DNA of 32,438 bases from Deltaproteobacteria bacterium (GCA_016210115.1 JACQUW010000214.1:1-32438), one strand, 5' to 3'. Counted from the stretch's first letter, positions 1 to 11,904 are shown. The notes: generated by a model from the letters alone, not told the origin. Translations and numbers: made by a program.

Positions 1-423
1 AAATATTTTAACAAGTGGCTCTCGACCGCTTTCGATCTTTTCGGGACCGACCATTCCTCTTCGGCCCATTGGGCGTACGTATGGGGGCTGAAGGGCCGTT
101 TCGACGAGGATGAGGCGAAGGAGCCGGCTGATAAAAGCCGCCTCAACGACCTCGCGCGGAACCATTATTGGACTGAATGCAAGGGTCTGGTGGACGCTTT
201 GAACCAATATATTCCGCCGGAGCAGCCGCGGCTCTATATACCGGATATCAAATTTAACCGGTCTATCGGCGAGCTGGCGGGAAAAACCTATAACGTTAAG
301 GGCGAAGCCTTGTCTACCGCGGATTATCAGAAACATCTCGCCGAAGTTCTTCCCACTCCCGAAGATGAGCGGCTCCTGGAAGAGATCTTTAAGGGAAAAG
401 ATTGGGTTTTGCAGATGAATTGA
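1..423 (+). CDS. boxB: Benzoyl-CoA 2,3-epoxidase, oxygenase subunit BoxB (3' part)
   Basis: The reading frame is open from base 1 and ends at TGA 421-423, so only the last 140 residues are present; BoxB proteins are about 470 aa. The segment carries C-terminal signatures I associate with BoxB: KYFNKWLSTAFDLFG at the window edge, DHSSSAHWAYVWGLKGRFDE, then LYIPDIKFNRSIGELAGK and HLAEVLPTPEDERLLEEIFK. BoxB is a soluble class I di-iron oxygenase that converts benzoyl-CoA to its 2,3-epoxide in the aerobic Box pathway, receiving electrons from the reductase BoxA. The di-iron ligands lie upstream of the window and cannot be checked. It is followed on the same strand by an iron-sulfur protein and a NuoF-like flavoprotein. 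Identity is recognised from family memory, not from a search. Confidence 0.87.
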   Translation, partial: KYFNKWLSTAFDLFGTDHSSSAHWAYVWGLKGRFDEDEAKEPADKSRLNDLARNHYWTECKGLVDALNQYIPPEQPRLYIPDIKFNRSIGELAGKTYNVKGEALSTADYQKHLAEVLPTPEDERLLEEIFKGKDWVLQMN

Positions 424-616
424 ATCGGGTGAAAGATCAACCTGTGTCATGCTGCTTGACAGGCTTGTCCTGAGCGGAGGCGAAGAGGTGAGCACGGTGA
501 CGCTCCCGTTTGAAGAACTCAGAGCAGGCTCTGGTACAACGCGATCAAGGGTTGTTTCAGGATCTTGGTTGGTTATCGGGACTCTATTTGAATCGTCTAG
601 TGGAAGGAGTCAGTTG
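424..616 (+). other. Intergenic region with a repeat-like remnant
   Basis: There is no convincing gene here, although the frame of the next gene stays open back to an ATG at 449. The translation of 449-616 looks non-coding, and the GTG at 617 has the better ribosome binding site. Around 460-500 lies the string GCTTGTCCTGAGCGGAGGCG, which resembles an interspersed repeat core I remember from environmental proteobacterial genomes. At 530-543 CAGAGC-AG-GCTCTG forms a small inverted repeat. No clear promoter was seen. Confidence 0.4.
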
Positions 617-940
617 GTGAAGCATATCTGCCTAGTCTGTCAGAACGTGGATTGCAAGAGCCGTGGTTCTGAAGAGATCATGAAGCAGCTTAATGAAAAA
701 GTTGCCGAAAGGGGTCTCGGCGACGTCGAGGTTCGCCCGTACATGTGCTTTGGCGCCTGTCAGGATGGTCCAAACATCGTTCTCTATCCGGAAAAGAGCT
801 GGTACGCCGGAGTACAACCAGGCGACTTGAATGATATTGTGGGACATCTCGCCGGTGGCCCGGACGTGAAAAGACTCGATAAAATCGATCCGTCCCTGAA
901 AGAACTTATCTACCAACTTCTAGACACGGGTGTCTTTTAG
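617..940 (+). CDS. Thioredoxin-like [2Fe-2S] ferredoxin (NuoE C-domain-like)
   Basis: This is a 107-aa protein from GTG 617, preceded by GGAAGGAG at 602-609 with 7-nt spacing; the in-frame ATG at 449 would add residues with no family resemblance. Cysteines C8 and C13 in CQNVDCKSRGS, plus C44 and C48 in MCFGAC, match the C-x4-C ... C-x3-C pattern of thioredoxin-fold [2Fe-2S] proteins, that is, the C-terminal domain of NuoE/HoxE and stand-alone ferredoxins. An extra cysteine lies at C5. NuoE itself is about 160 aa with a helical N-domain, which is absent here. The gene sits 50 nt ahead of a NuoF-like gene and downstream of boxB, so it probably passes electrons with NuoF, perhaps to an oxygenase or other partner (inference). 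Confidence 0.82.
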   Translation: MKHICLVCQNVDCKSRGSEEIMKQLNEKVAERGLGDVEVRPYMCFGACQDGPNIVLYPEKSWYAGVQPGDLNDIVGHLAGGPDVKRLDKIDPSLKELIYQLLDTGVF

Positions 941-990
941 CCCGGTGGTCTTGCGTCTATTTCGTGAATAAACCGGGCTAGGAGCAGCAA

Positions 991-2253
991 ATGGAAGGTG
1001 TTTTGTTTCCGAAGGGAGTCGTGGAGCGAAGAGAGGGACTGAAGGAGTATCGGTCCAGGGGAGGCTACCAGGCTCTGGAAAAGGCACTGCGAGAGCTGTC
1101 CCCGGAGAAACTGATCCAAGAAATCAACGACTCCGGTCTCAGAGGTCGGGGAGGGGCCGGATTTCCCACAGGCAAAAAATGGGCGTTTACGCGCGAATGC
1201 GCGGAACAGCCCCATTACGTCATTCTTAACGGAGGAGAAGACGAACCGGGGAGCAAGAAGGATCGACTCTTAATGGAGAACCTTCCTCATCTTCTGATCG
1301 AGGGAGTCGTCCTTACCTCCTATGCTATCGGCGCTCGAAAAGCTTATCTTTACATCAACCAGGATTATGCTGCTGCGCGCCAGAGTTTGGCTCAAGCGCT
1401 GGATGAGGCGAAGGAGGCAGGCTTTTGGGGTGAAAGAATTCTGGGACATGATGTGAGCCTAGAGATTTCGTTTGTGTCCGCTCCAACCACTTACGTTGCG
1501 GGCGAGGATTCGGCCAGCCTGGAAGTCATTGAAGGAAAGCCAGCCCTCCCCCGCCAGAAACCTCCCTTTCCTGCTACGGTCGGTTTGTTCGGAAAGCCGA
1601 CGGTCGTGAACAATGTTGAAACGCTGGCCAATGTGGCCCCCATTGTCGCCCGTGGGGCGAAATGGTATCGAAGCTTTGGCACCGCCGATAGCCCGGGGAC
1701 CATGATCTTTTCTCTCGGCGAGGAGATAAATAAACCGGGAATTTATGAACTTCCGTTCGGGACTTCCTTAGAGTTCTTGATCGAGAACTGCGGCGGCGGC
1801 CTGAAAGGTGAGAAAAAAATTAAGGCGATTATGCCGGGAGGACCCTCTTCGGCGTTCTTACCAGGCGATCGGATTGACGTTCCTCTCGATCACAACTCCG
1901 TGCGCGAGGCCGGCTCCTCCATTGGATGCGGCGTGGTTCGGCTCGTTTCAGAGGGGACTTGTATCGTCGAGGAGACTCTCAGAATCGCCGATTTTTTTGC
2001 CGCGGAATCTTGTGGTCAGTGCCCGGCCTGTCGAATGGAAACCAACATGCTGGCGATGATCTTGAAGAAAGTTCAGCAAGGAGAGGGCGGCCCTCCCATC
2101 CTGGATCAGTTCAGCAAAGTGATCAGCTTCAACAAGGGCAAAGGATTCTGCAACCTCATTAACATGCCCGGACCGCCGATCGAAAGTGCGCTTCGGCTCT
2201 TTCGCTCGGACTTCGAGTATCATCTCGCCAACGGCAAGTGCCCGGAAACCTAA
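991..2253 (+). CDS. nuoF: NuoF-like NADH dehydrogenase flavoprotein (FMN, [4Fe-4S])
   Basis: The protein is 420 aa, the usual NuoF length, and starts at ATG 991 behind TAGGAG. Visible signatures are the FMN/NADH glycine-rich loop GRGGAGFPTGKKW (about residues 52-64), EPGSKKDRLLM (NuoF EPGT-KDR), VVNNVETLANV, and the N3 cluster site SCGQCPACR with C341, C344, C347 and a fourth cysteine C387 in GFCNLI. NuoF oxidises NADH with FMN and passes electrons to a [4Fe-4S] cluster. No other complex I subunit is nearby; it is paired only with the small [2Fe-2S] protein before it, so a diaphorase module for another enzyme (formate dehydrogenase, hydrogenase or the Box oxygenase) is more likely than complex I. 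The stretch GGEDEPGS differs from the usual acidic loop (NADEGEPG), a mild divergence. Confidence 0.86.
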   Translation: MEGVLFPKGVVERREGLKEYRSRGGYQALEKALRELSPEKLIQEINDSGLRGRGGAGFPTGKKWAFTRECAEQPHYVILNGGEDEPGSKKDRLLMENLPHLLIEGVVLTSYAIGARKAYLYINQDYAAARQSLAQALDEAKEAGFWGERILGHDVSLEISFVSAPTTYVAGEDSASLEVIEGKPALPRQKPPFPATVGLFGKPTVVNNVETLANVAPIVARGAKWYRSFGTADSPGTMIFSLGEEINKPGIYELPFGTSLEFLIENCGGGLKGEKKIKAIMPGGPSSAFLPGDRIDVPLDHNSVREAGSSIGCGVVRLVSEGTCIVEETLRIADFFAAESCGQCPACRMETNMLAMILKKVQQGEGGPPILDQFSKVISFNKGKGFCNLINMPGPPIESALRLFRSDFEYHLANGKCPET

Positions 2254-2435
2254 CCGAGATTCAGGTAACTCTTGAGAACATTGAACACCTGATCTCCTTT
2301 TTTGACCAGACAGGTGTCATTCTTCCACTCTTTCAAGACCTGAACCTCCTCCCCTGGGGTAAAGGATACCTCTTCGATGGGGACGTTCTTGCTGGCCTGA
2401 ACTTTTGCTGTGAACGCTTCCTTGACGGTTGCCAT
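2250..2435 (-). CDS. Small conserved-looking protein of unknown function (61 aa)
   Basis: Start ATG at complement 2433-2435, preceded on the minus strand by GGTGGTGATAGT, a fair ribosome binding site. The frame extends upstream to 2603, but that part reads as non-coding. The product begins MATVKEAFTAKVQASKNVP and contains FTPGEEVQVLKEWKNDTCLVKKGD, suggesting a small beta-rich domain. There is no signal peptide or membrane segment. Its stop codon overlaps the nuoF stop tail to tail by 4 nt. I do not recognise the family. Confidence 0.55.
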   Translation of the reverse strand: MATVKEAFTAKVQASKNVPIEEVSFTPGEEVQVLKEWKNDTCLVKKGDQVFNVLKSYLNLG

Positions 2436-2599
2436 ACTATCACCACCTTCGAGCTCAACTGAATGATACAGCCCATGTGTGTATAGCACATTCGTTCGCT
2501 CTCCGCATGAAAAGCGCGGTCCCACCCACGAGGTCGTGGATTCTGATTTCGTGAGGCTGTGCGATACCAAGAGCACAGTGTATGACTTCGGACTGACCG

Positions 2600-2947
2600 T
2601 CATTGTTTGCCACAGCAGTGTTTATACTTCTTGCCGCTTCCGCATGGGCACGGCTCATTTCGTCCGATTTTCTTTTCAGCCATGACTGGCTTCGGTGGAT
2701 TCAATAGACGTTCGAGATCGGCAGTATCCTCCGGTTTATCCGGTTCCAACCGGATTGTGTACTCCCATCCGTGCTCTTCAAACAGCGATTGCACCTCTTT
2801 GAGTCTTTCTTCTGTTTGCACATGAACAACTGCCGGATTCTTTTCAGTGCCTAATTTCGCGCTCTTCTTGCCATTGAAGCTTCGCATCCGATTCCTGGGA
2901 TCGCTGTTCATTCTTGACTTTTCCTTCTCAGAAAGTCTCTTTCCCAT
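2600..2947 (-). CDS. SEC-C zinc-motif protein (SWIM/SEC-C family, YecA-tail-like)
   Basis: A 115-aa protein starts at ATG complement 2945-2947 behind AGGGGGCAAT; the frame is open to 3184 but the upstream part is low-complexity shadow. The C-terminus [21 protein letters not shown] is a textbook SEC-C zinc-binding motif (CxC...CC), as in SecA and YecA tails. The N-terminal part, rich in K and R, and the middle section ([20 protein letters not shown], then TADLERLL) resemble a short SWIM/SEC-C metal-binding family known in gamma- and deltaproteobacteria. The molecular role of that family is not established; ribosome or SecB interaction through SEC-C is a general possibility. It has its own likely promoter at 3022-3050. 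Confidence 0.8.
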   Translation of the reverse strand: MGKRLSEKEKSRMNSDPRNRMRSFNGKKSAKLGTEKNPAVVHVQTEERLKEVQSLFEEHGWEYTIRLEPDKPEDTADLERLLNPPKPVMAEKKIGRNEPCPCGSGKKYKHCCGKQ

Positions 2948-3016
2948 ATTGCCCCCTATTTCAAATCGTGTAAGTCGAGAGTCGGGAGTGTGCCCGGGAG
3001 TTGCTCGGCACGTTTT

Positions 3017-3041
3017 TGCGTATTCTAGCAAGGTATACGCA
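3017..3041. promoter_or_regulatory. Operator-like inverted repeat around the -10 element
   Basis: TGCGTAT (3017-3023) and ATACGCA (3035-3041) are perfect 7-bp inverted arms separated by 11 bp. They flank and partly overlap the -10 of the minus-strand promoter, the position and symmetry expected for a dimeric repressor site. No regulator gene is adjacent. Confidence 0.4.
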
Positions 3042-3050
3042 CCCGGCCAA
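3022..3050 (-). promoter_or_regulatory. Candidate sigma-70-type promoter for the SEC-C gene
   Basis: Read on the minus strand: -35 TTGGCC (complement 3045-3050), a 17-bp spacer and -10 TAGAAT (complement 3022-3027, 5 of 6 consensus bases). Expected initiation near 3015 leaves a leader of about 68 nt to the ATG at 2947. The -35 is weak; the -10 and the spacing are good. Confidence 0.5.
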
Positions 3051-3112
3051 GTGGGGTGTCGGGCGCGGTTGCTCCGGATCGTTCGGAGCCGCAGCCTTTC
3101 TCTGGTTGCCCT

Positions 3113-3197
3113 CCCTTCCGGGCGGCTTACGGACCGGCAGTGGTTAAACGGGTTAAAACAAGAGGCAAGCCTCCCCGCGCGCAACCGCCCGGAAGGG
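3113..3197. repeat. 13-bp perfect inverted repeat with 59-bp loop
   Basis: CCCTTCCGGGCGG at 3113-3125 is the exact reverse complement of CCGCCCGGAAGGG at 3185-3197. Inside the loop, GAGGC-AA-GCCTC (3162-3173) forms a second small hairpin and GGTTAAAC is nearly duplicated at about 3143-3159. It could be a structured RNA, a decayed mobile-element remnant or a regulatory structure; no target-site duplication was found. Confidence 0.45.
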
Positions 3198-3302
3198 GTC
3201 TCTCCAAGCCTGAATGGCCCGGACCGATGACAGCGTAAAAGATTAGACCGGTGAATCAGCCGTGAGAGGTCTCCAAAACAGAGAACTGAGAGGATCCCTT
3301 TT

Positions 3303-3316
3303 CGATCTTAAGATCG
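3303..3316. repeat. 14-bp perfect palindrome
   Basis: CGATCTTAAGATCG is its own reverse complement and lies 40 bp beyond the stop codon of the ubiD-family gene. There is no T-run on the gene's strand, so it is not a standard terminator; it may be a protein-binding site or chance. Confidence 0.35.
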
Positions 3317-3355
3317 CCGCAATCGCCCGGTCTGTCTCTACCACTCAGGGAAAGC

Positions 3356-4786
3356 TCAAGAAATCCGGTCAAGCCCGTATTCCTTCCACCGTTTTTCCAC
3401 TTCGAGCACGTGCTCCTTTGGTGGAAAGGCAATGGGAGGGAAATCATGCTTTTTCGTGGCGTCGATCCCGATTTTAGAGCCCAAAGCGCGCCGCTCATCA
3501 GAGACGGGGCCTTCTATGGGGACCGACGGATCGAGAGGAACGCTCAGCGTGTGGGGCTCGATGAAAATGTCCCGAGCCGGCTGGACGCGAAAACTCATGG
3601 CCCAGTCGACGGCAAACGAATCGCGCACGTCGATGTCGTCGTCCACTACAACCGCGAACTTCGCGAATCTGGGCAGTACGGCCCAGGCGCCCCAGATGGC
3701 CTGTTTGGGCTGGCCTTCGTGTTCTTTCTTAATCGAGATCACGAGAAAGGCGGTGCTCCCTCCCGCTGTCTTAAGGTGCAGATCCGTGATGGGCAGACCG
3801 AGATCGTACTTGAGCTTCTTGTAGATCGGCACTTCAAAACCGAAACCCCGGATGCAACTACTTTCGCTGGGAGGCATTTGGCTGACGAATGCCTGAAAAA
3901 TAGGATTGCGCCGCGTCGTCATGCATTTGAAGTTGATCACAAAAGAGGGTCCTCCCCGGCTCATGTAGCCTGCATATTCCCCGAACGGGCCTTCTTCCTC
4001 TCGCACGCCCGGAGGAACTTCTCCCTCCAGAACGATTTCCGCCGTGGCCGGGACTTCGAGATCTGAGGTTTTACATGTCACGAGCTCAATCGCTTCTCCC
4101 CGAAGTCCACCGGCAACCGCCAGCTCGTCGAGCCCGAAGGCAATTTTCGAAACTGATGTGAGGCCGATCACTGGATCCGTGCCGAGAACGACGGCCACCG
4201 GCGTCGGCCGATTTAGCTTCTCGTTTTTATCGATGATGCGGCGCAAGTCTTGAAGGTTATTCCCGAAGTAGATCCCCGTTTTCTTTTTTCCCTTGAGCTG
4301 CATCCGATAGGTTCCCACGTTTCTCTGCCCGGTATCAGGATCACGCGCGATCACATAAGGTGAGGTGAAGTAGGGCGCCGGGTCATGGGGAACGGTCCAG
4401 ACAGGCACCGGGAGCCGGAAGAGATCAACCTCATCTCCCTGATACACGACCTCCTGGCACAAGCCGTTTTTTGCCAATAGCGGGGGAATTGGTTCCGCCT
4501 GGGCCTTGCTCCAGCGTCTAAAGATTTCTTCAAAATTGAGCTGCGTCTCGAGAGCGGTCGCATAAACCTGGCGCGAAGCTCCGAGGACCCCGGTCACTAC
4601 CGGTATCGAGAACCCCTTCACATTCTCAAACAGTAGAGCGGGCCTGCGCTCATCGGGAATCTTGCGAAATACCAGTTTGGAAACCGCTGAAAGCTCCCAG
4701 TCCTTGTCAACTTCTTTGGAAATACGGAAGAGTTTTTCTTTTTCTTCGAGGACCTGCAGATAATGTCTTAAATCTTTGTATGGCAT
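3356..4786 (-). CDS. UbiD-family (prenylated-FMN) decarboxylase
   Basis: The protein is 476 aa, typical for the family, with ATG at complement 4784-4786 and GAGGGAG upstream. The prenylated-FMN and metal-binding residues are recognisable: N156 and R161 in RNVGTYRMQL (N168 and R173 in E. coli UbiD), an acidic residue in EIVLEGE near 251-256 (E233 region), and E265 and E270 in EEEGPFGEYAGY (E277 and E282 region). The family reversibly decarboxylates aromatic or alpha,beta-unsaturated acids and needs prenyl-FMN from a UbiX partner, which is not in this window. Substrate cannot be read from sequence: 4-hydroxy-3-polyprenylbenzoate (ubiquinone) or an aromatic degradation substrate are both possible, and boxB nearby mildly favours aromatics. 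It diverges from gyrB across 188 bp. Confidence 0.9.
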   Translation of the reverse strand: MPYKDLRHYLQVLEEKEKLFRISKEVDKDWELSAVSKLVFRKIPDERRPALLFENVKGFSIPVVTGVLGASRQVYATALETQLNFEEIFRRWSKAQAEPIPPLLAKNGLCQEVVYQGDEVDLFRLPVPVWTVPHDPAPYFTSPYVIARDPDTGQRNVGTYRMQLKGKKKTGIYFGNNLQDLRRIIDKNEKLNRPTPVAVVLGTDPVIGLTSVSKIAFGLDELAVAGGLRGEAIELVTCKTSDLEVPATAEIVLEGEVPPGVREEEGPFGEYAGYMSRGGPSFVINFKCMTTRRNPIFQAFVSQMPPSESSCIRGFGFEVPIYKKLKYDLGLPITDLHLKTAGGSTAFLVISIKKEHEGQPKQAIWGAWAVLPRFAKFAVVVDDDIDVRDSFAVDWAMSFRVQPARDIFIEPHTLSVPLDPSVPIEGPVSDERRALGSKIGIDATKKHDFPPIAFPPKEHVLEVEKRWKEYGLDRIS

Positions 4787-4876
4787 CTGGTAATCTCCCT
4801 CTTTACGGTCGTCCGAGTACCATTAGCAAAGCTTCTGTATCCGGCGCAAGTACTTCTCCGCTATCAGATTTTTCCC

Positions 4877-4905
4877 TTTACTTTTCGGGCCATTTTCGGT
4901 ACAAT
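4877..4905 (+). promoter_or_regulatory. Candidate promoter for gyrB
   Basis: TTTACT (4877-4882), a 17-bp spacer and TACAAT (4900-4905) lie about 70 bp before the gyrB ATG in the gap divergent from the ubiD-family gene. The -10 matches 5 of 6 consensus bases and the -35 4 of 6. The gyrB ribosome binding site is AAAGGA just before 4975. Confidence 0.5.
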
Positions 4906-4938
4906 GTATTTAGCTTTTAAGTAGACCTAACCCCATAA

Positions 4939-7401
<2,463 letters not shown>

Positions 7402-7426
7402 TCACGAAACAGTTCAAAACGGTCAC

Positions 7427-7461
7427 CCGTTAAACAATGAACGAGTTGGACCGTTTAACGG
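7427..7461. repeat. Inverted repeat between gyrB and gyrA
   Basis: CCGTTAAAC (7427-7435) and GTTTAACGG (7453-7461) are perfect 9-bp arms with a 17-bp loop, 20 bp before the gyrA ATG. There is no T-run, so it is unlikely to be a terminator. It could act as an mRNA structure or protein site affecting gyrA expression; this is not shown. Confidence 0.45.
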
Positions 7462-7481
7462 TTTCAACCTTAGTTTAATTC

Positions 7482-9923
<2,442 letters not shown>

Positions 9924-9977
9924 GTTGCTCGGATCCGCCGTTGTGACTCGGCCTGGATCCAAAAACGAAAGTCGTGT

Positions 9978-10988
9978 ATGAGAGGCAGGGCGATGGGGGT
10001 CATTGGAGCAGGGGGATGGGGTACAGCCCTGGCCAAGCTGCTCTGTGAGAAGGACTACGATGTAATCCTCTGGTGTCACGGAGAGCCAAGTTGCCGGGAG
10101 ATTGAGCAGAAAAGAGAAAACTGTTCCTACCTTCCCCGCATCCTCCTGCCGGACGCGTTGGAGGTTACCAGGTCCTTAAAAGAAGCGGTCTCGGGGAAAA
10201 ATATAATTTTTTTTGCGGTTCCTTCGCATCATTTACGCGAAGTGGCGCAGAGCGCAAAACCCGATGTGTCTCCCGACACGGTCATCGTCTGCGGTACCAA
10301 GGGACTGGAGGAGCGCACTCTAATGACAATGGGAGATCTCCTTTCGGAGATTTTCGGCGAGTCCAGAAGAGAGAAACTGGTCTTCTTGTCCGGCCCTACT
10401 TTCGCCCTGGAGGTTGCTCGCGGTCTGCCCGCTGCCATGACGGCGGCTTCTCTGGATGACGAAGTGTGCACCGCAGTTCAGGAGGTGTTAAGCACTCAGA
10501 GTTTCCGGGTTTACAGGTCAAGAGACATTGTTGGGGTTCAGCTCGGGGGAGTTGTAAAAAACGTAATTGCCATCGCGGCGGGCATTTGCGATGGCCTTTC
10601 TCTCGGCTCTAATGCCCGGGCTGCGCTCATCACTCGCGGTCTGGCCGAGATGACCCGGTTAGCCGTCAGGATGGGAGCGGAACCGCTAACCCTTTCGGGG
10701 CTTCCAGGCTTGGGAGACCTCGTCTTAACTTGTACCGGCACGTTGAGTCGCAACCGCGGAGTCGGCGTGGAGATCGGCCGTGGAAAGAGCCTGGACGAGA
10801 TCTTAAGTGGGATGCGGATGGTGGCGGAAGGGGTGCGCAATACCAGCGCGGTCCACCTTCTGGCCCAAAGGCTCGGAGTTGAGATGCCGATCGTAGACCA
10901 AATGTATCAGGTCCTTTACGAGGGAAAAAATCCTTCTGAAGCAGCGCGGGACCTCATGCAGCGCGCCCTCAAGCCTGAGATCGGTTGA
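9978..10988 (+). CDS. gpsA: Glycerol-3-phosphate dehydrogenase [NAD(P)+]
   Basis: The 336-aa product has the N-terminal Rossmann motif GVIGAGGWGTALAKLL, FFAVPSHHLREV, the conserved GTKGLE and SGPTFALEVARGLPAA, and the catalytic-domain strings GVVKNVIAIAAGICDG (active-site Lys), LGSNARAALITRGLAEM and LSGLPGLGDLVLTC. It reduces dihydroxyacetone phosphate to sn-glycerol 3-phosphate for phospholipid synthesis, in the cytoplasm. The start is uncertain: ATG 9978 gives seven residues ahead of the VIGAGG loop, while ATG 9993 has GAGGCAGGG just upstream and would begin MGVIGAGG. It follows gyrA by 54 bp. Confidence 0.96.
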   Translation: MRGRAMGVIGAGGWGTALAKLLCEKDYDVILWCHGEPSCREIEQKRENCSYLPRILLPDALEVTRSLKEAVSGKNIIFFAVPSHHLREVAQSAKPDVSPDTVIVCGTKGLEERTLMTMGDLLSEIFGESRREKLVFLSGPTFALEVARGLPAAMTAASLDDEVCTAVQEVLSTQSFRVYRSRDIVGVQLGGVVKNVIAIAAGICDGLSLGSNARAALITRGLAEMTRLAVRMGAEPLTLSGLPGLGDLVLTCTGTLSRNRGVGVEIGRGKSLDEILSGMRMVAEGVRNTSAVHLLAQRLGVEMPIVDQMYQVLYEGKNPSEAARDLMQRALKPEIG

Positions 10989-11021
10989 TCGCGGATCGGA
11001 TGACAGCAAATCACGAGTAAA

Positions 11022-11051
11022 TTGACAAGGAGAGATCTCTATGGTTCTAAT
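11022..11051 (+). promoter_or_regulatory. Strong candidate promoter for the rpmH operon
   Basis: A perfect -35 TTGACA (11022-11027), an 18-bp spacer and -10 TCTAAT (11046-11051, 5 of 6) lie in the gpsA-rpmH gap. Transcription should start near 11058, about 33 nt before the rpmH ATG, leaving room for the GAGGAG ribosome binding site at 11075-11080. Confidence 0.7.
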
Positions 11052-11090
11052 AAACATTAGCTGTGCCGCAGGGTCGAGGAGCATTTTTTT

Positions 11091-11252
11091 ATGAAAAGAA
11101 CTTATCAACCTAGCAACATAAGGCGCAAAAGGACTCACGGTTTTCTTGCCCGGATGGAAACGCCCGGAGGACGGAACGTTCTTAGACGAAGAAGGGCAAA
11201 AGGGCGCAAGAAGCTGACCGTTGTCGTGCCGCCGAAATCTTCTCGGTCTTGA
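11091..11252 (+). CDS. rpmH: 50S ribosomal protein L34
   Basis: This 53-aa gene reads [18 protein letters not shown] at the start and [12 protein letters not shown] near the end, the unmistakable L34 pattern. It carries about eight extra C-terminal residues (VVPPKSSRS) compared with the usual 44-46 aa. The stop TGA overlaps the TTG start of rnpA as TTGA, indicating translational coupling. A strong promoter lies just upstream. L34 is a late-assembling component of the large ribosomal subunit. Confidence 0.97.
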   Translation: MKRTYQPSNIRRKRTHGFLARMETPGGRNVLRRRRAKGRKKLTVVVPPKSSRS

Positions 11253-11593
11253 AACCGGCAAGGGGATCGAGAGGGCAAAGCTTTCCCAGACAAGCTCGTC
11301 TAACCACGCGCTCAGAGTTCTTGAGTGTCTCGCGGCAAGGGATTAAGGTTCACACACCCCATTTTATTATCATTAGAAAGGCCAACGACGAGGGGAGGGA
11401 CAGACTGGGCGTAACGGTGAGCGCCAGGGTAGGGAAGGCTGTGGCACGAAATCGTGTTAAGCGGCTGCTTAGAGAATTGTTTCGTCGCCGTCGCTCTAAG
11501 AGTCGCCCTCATCAGGATATTGTCGTCATCGCCAAAAGAGGGGCAGCAGAACTCTCTCTGGAGAGGATCGCAGCAGAACTCCGGGGGAATTAA
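11249..11593 (+). CDS. rnpA: Ribonuclease P protein component
   Basis: The 114-aa product starts at TTG 11249 inside the rpmH stop (4-nt overlap). Family features are [20 protein letters not shown] at the N-terminus, [28 protein letters not shown] (the RNR motif) and [14 protein letters not shown]. It binds RNase P RNA and helps remove 5' leaders from tRNA precursors. Position between rpmH and yidD is the classic order. The TTG start is inferred from the overlap and from the distance to FPRQARL; no better in-frame start is seen. Confidence 0.95.
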   Translation: MKPARGSRGQSFPRQARLTTRSEFLSVSRQGIKVHTPHFIIIRKANDEGRDRLGVTVSARVGKAVARNRVKRLLRELFRRRRSKSRPHQDIVVIAKRGAAELSLERIAAELRGN

Positions 11594-11611
11594 GCCCACG
11601 AACACGTGGGC
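11594..11611. repeat. Short hairpin between rnpA and yidD
   Basis: GCCCACG (11594-11600), loop AACA and CGTGGGC (11605-11611) make a perfect 7-bp stem directly after the rnpA stop codon. There is no following T-run, so it is more likely an mRNA structure within the operon than a terminator. Confidence 0.45.
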
Positions 11612-11628
11612 ACAAATAGTGTTGGGCT

Positions 11629-11904
11629 GTGTCTAGAGCAATCATCATCCTGATCAGGATCTACCGCTGCTTTTTGTCTCCAATTCTGCCTCGCTGCTGC
11701 CGGTTTTTTCCCAGTTGCTCAAGTTACGTCATGGATGCGATAGCGCGTTACGGTGTGAGGAGAGGGATTTGGCTTGGGTTGACGCGGTTGCTGCGTTGTC
11801 ATCCAGGCACTCCCGGAGGCTACGATCCCGTCCCCGGAGTAGGGGAGGAAGATCTATTTTCAAGACGGGCCGTGACATCTCGCCTTCCGTCGGAGAACTC
11901 GTAA
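11629..11904 (+). CDS. yidD: Membrane protein insertion efficiency factor YidD
   Basis: A 91-aa protein from GTG 11629. The family signature is complete: [37 protein letters not shown] and GGYDPVP. The N-terminal amphipathic or hydrophobic segment ([16 protein letters not shown]) associates with the inner face of the membrane. YidD assists YidC-dependent membrane insertion, consistent with its place between rnpA and yidC. Start choice rests on family length; the ribosome binding site is weak. Confidence 0.94.
   Translation: MSRAIIILIRIYRCFLSPILPRCCRFFPSCSSYVMDAIARYGVRRGIWLGLTRLLRCHPGTPGGYDPVPGVGEEDLFSRRAVTSRLPSENS

Larger units (their letters stand above)
2948..3355. other. 408-bp gene-free region rich in inverted repeats
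   Basis: Between the SEC-C gene and the end of the ubiD-family gene I see no credible coding sequence. It holds a minus-strand promoter bracketed by a short inverted repeat (3017-3050), a small hairpin GCTCCG/CGGAGC (3071-3076, 3084-3089), a 13-bp inverted repeat (3113-3125 and 3185-3197) and a 14-bp perfect palindrome (3303-3316). No tRNA-like fold was apparent. Confidence 0.5.

Noticed and set aside
449..616. N-terminal extension of the [2Fe-2S] protein from ATG 449
   Set aside because: The extension looks non-coding and overlaps a repeat-like core; GTG 617 has GGAAGGAG at ideal spacing.
991..2253. Part of a full respiratory complex I operon
   Set aside because: No other nuo gene is present; the following genes are convergent and unrelated.
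11594..11611. Intrinsic terminator after rnpA
   Set aside because: The stem has no U-run, and yidD follows at once in the conserved operon order.
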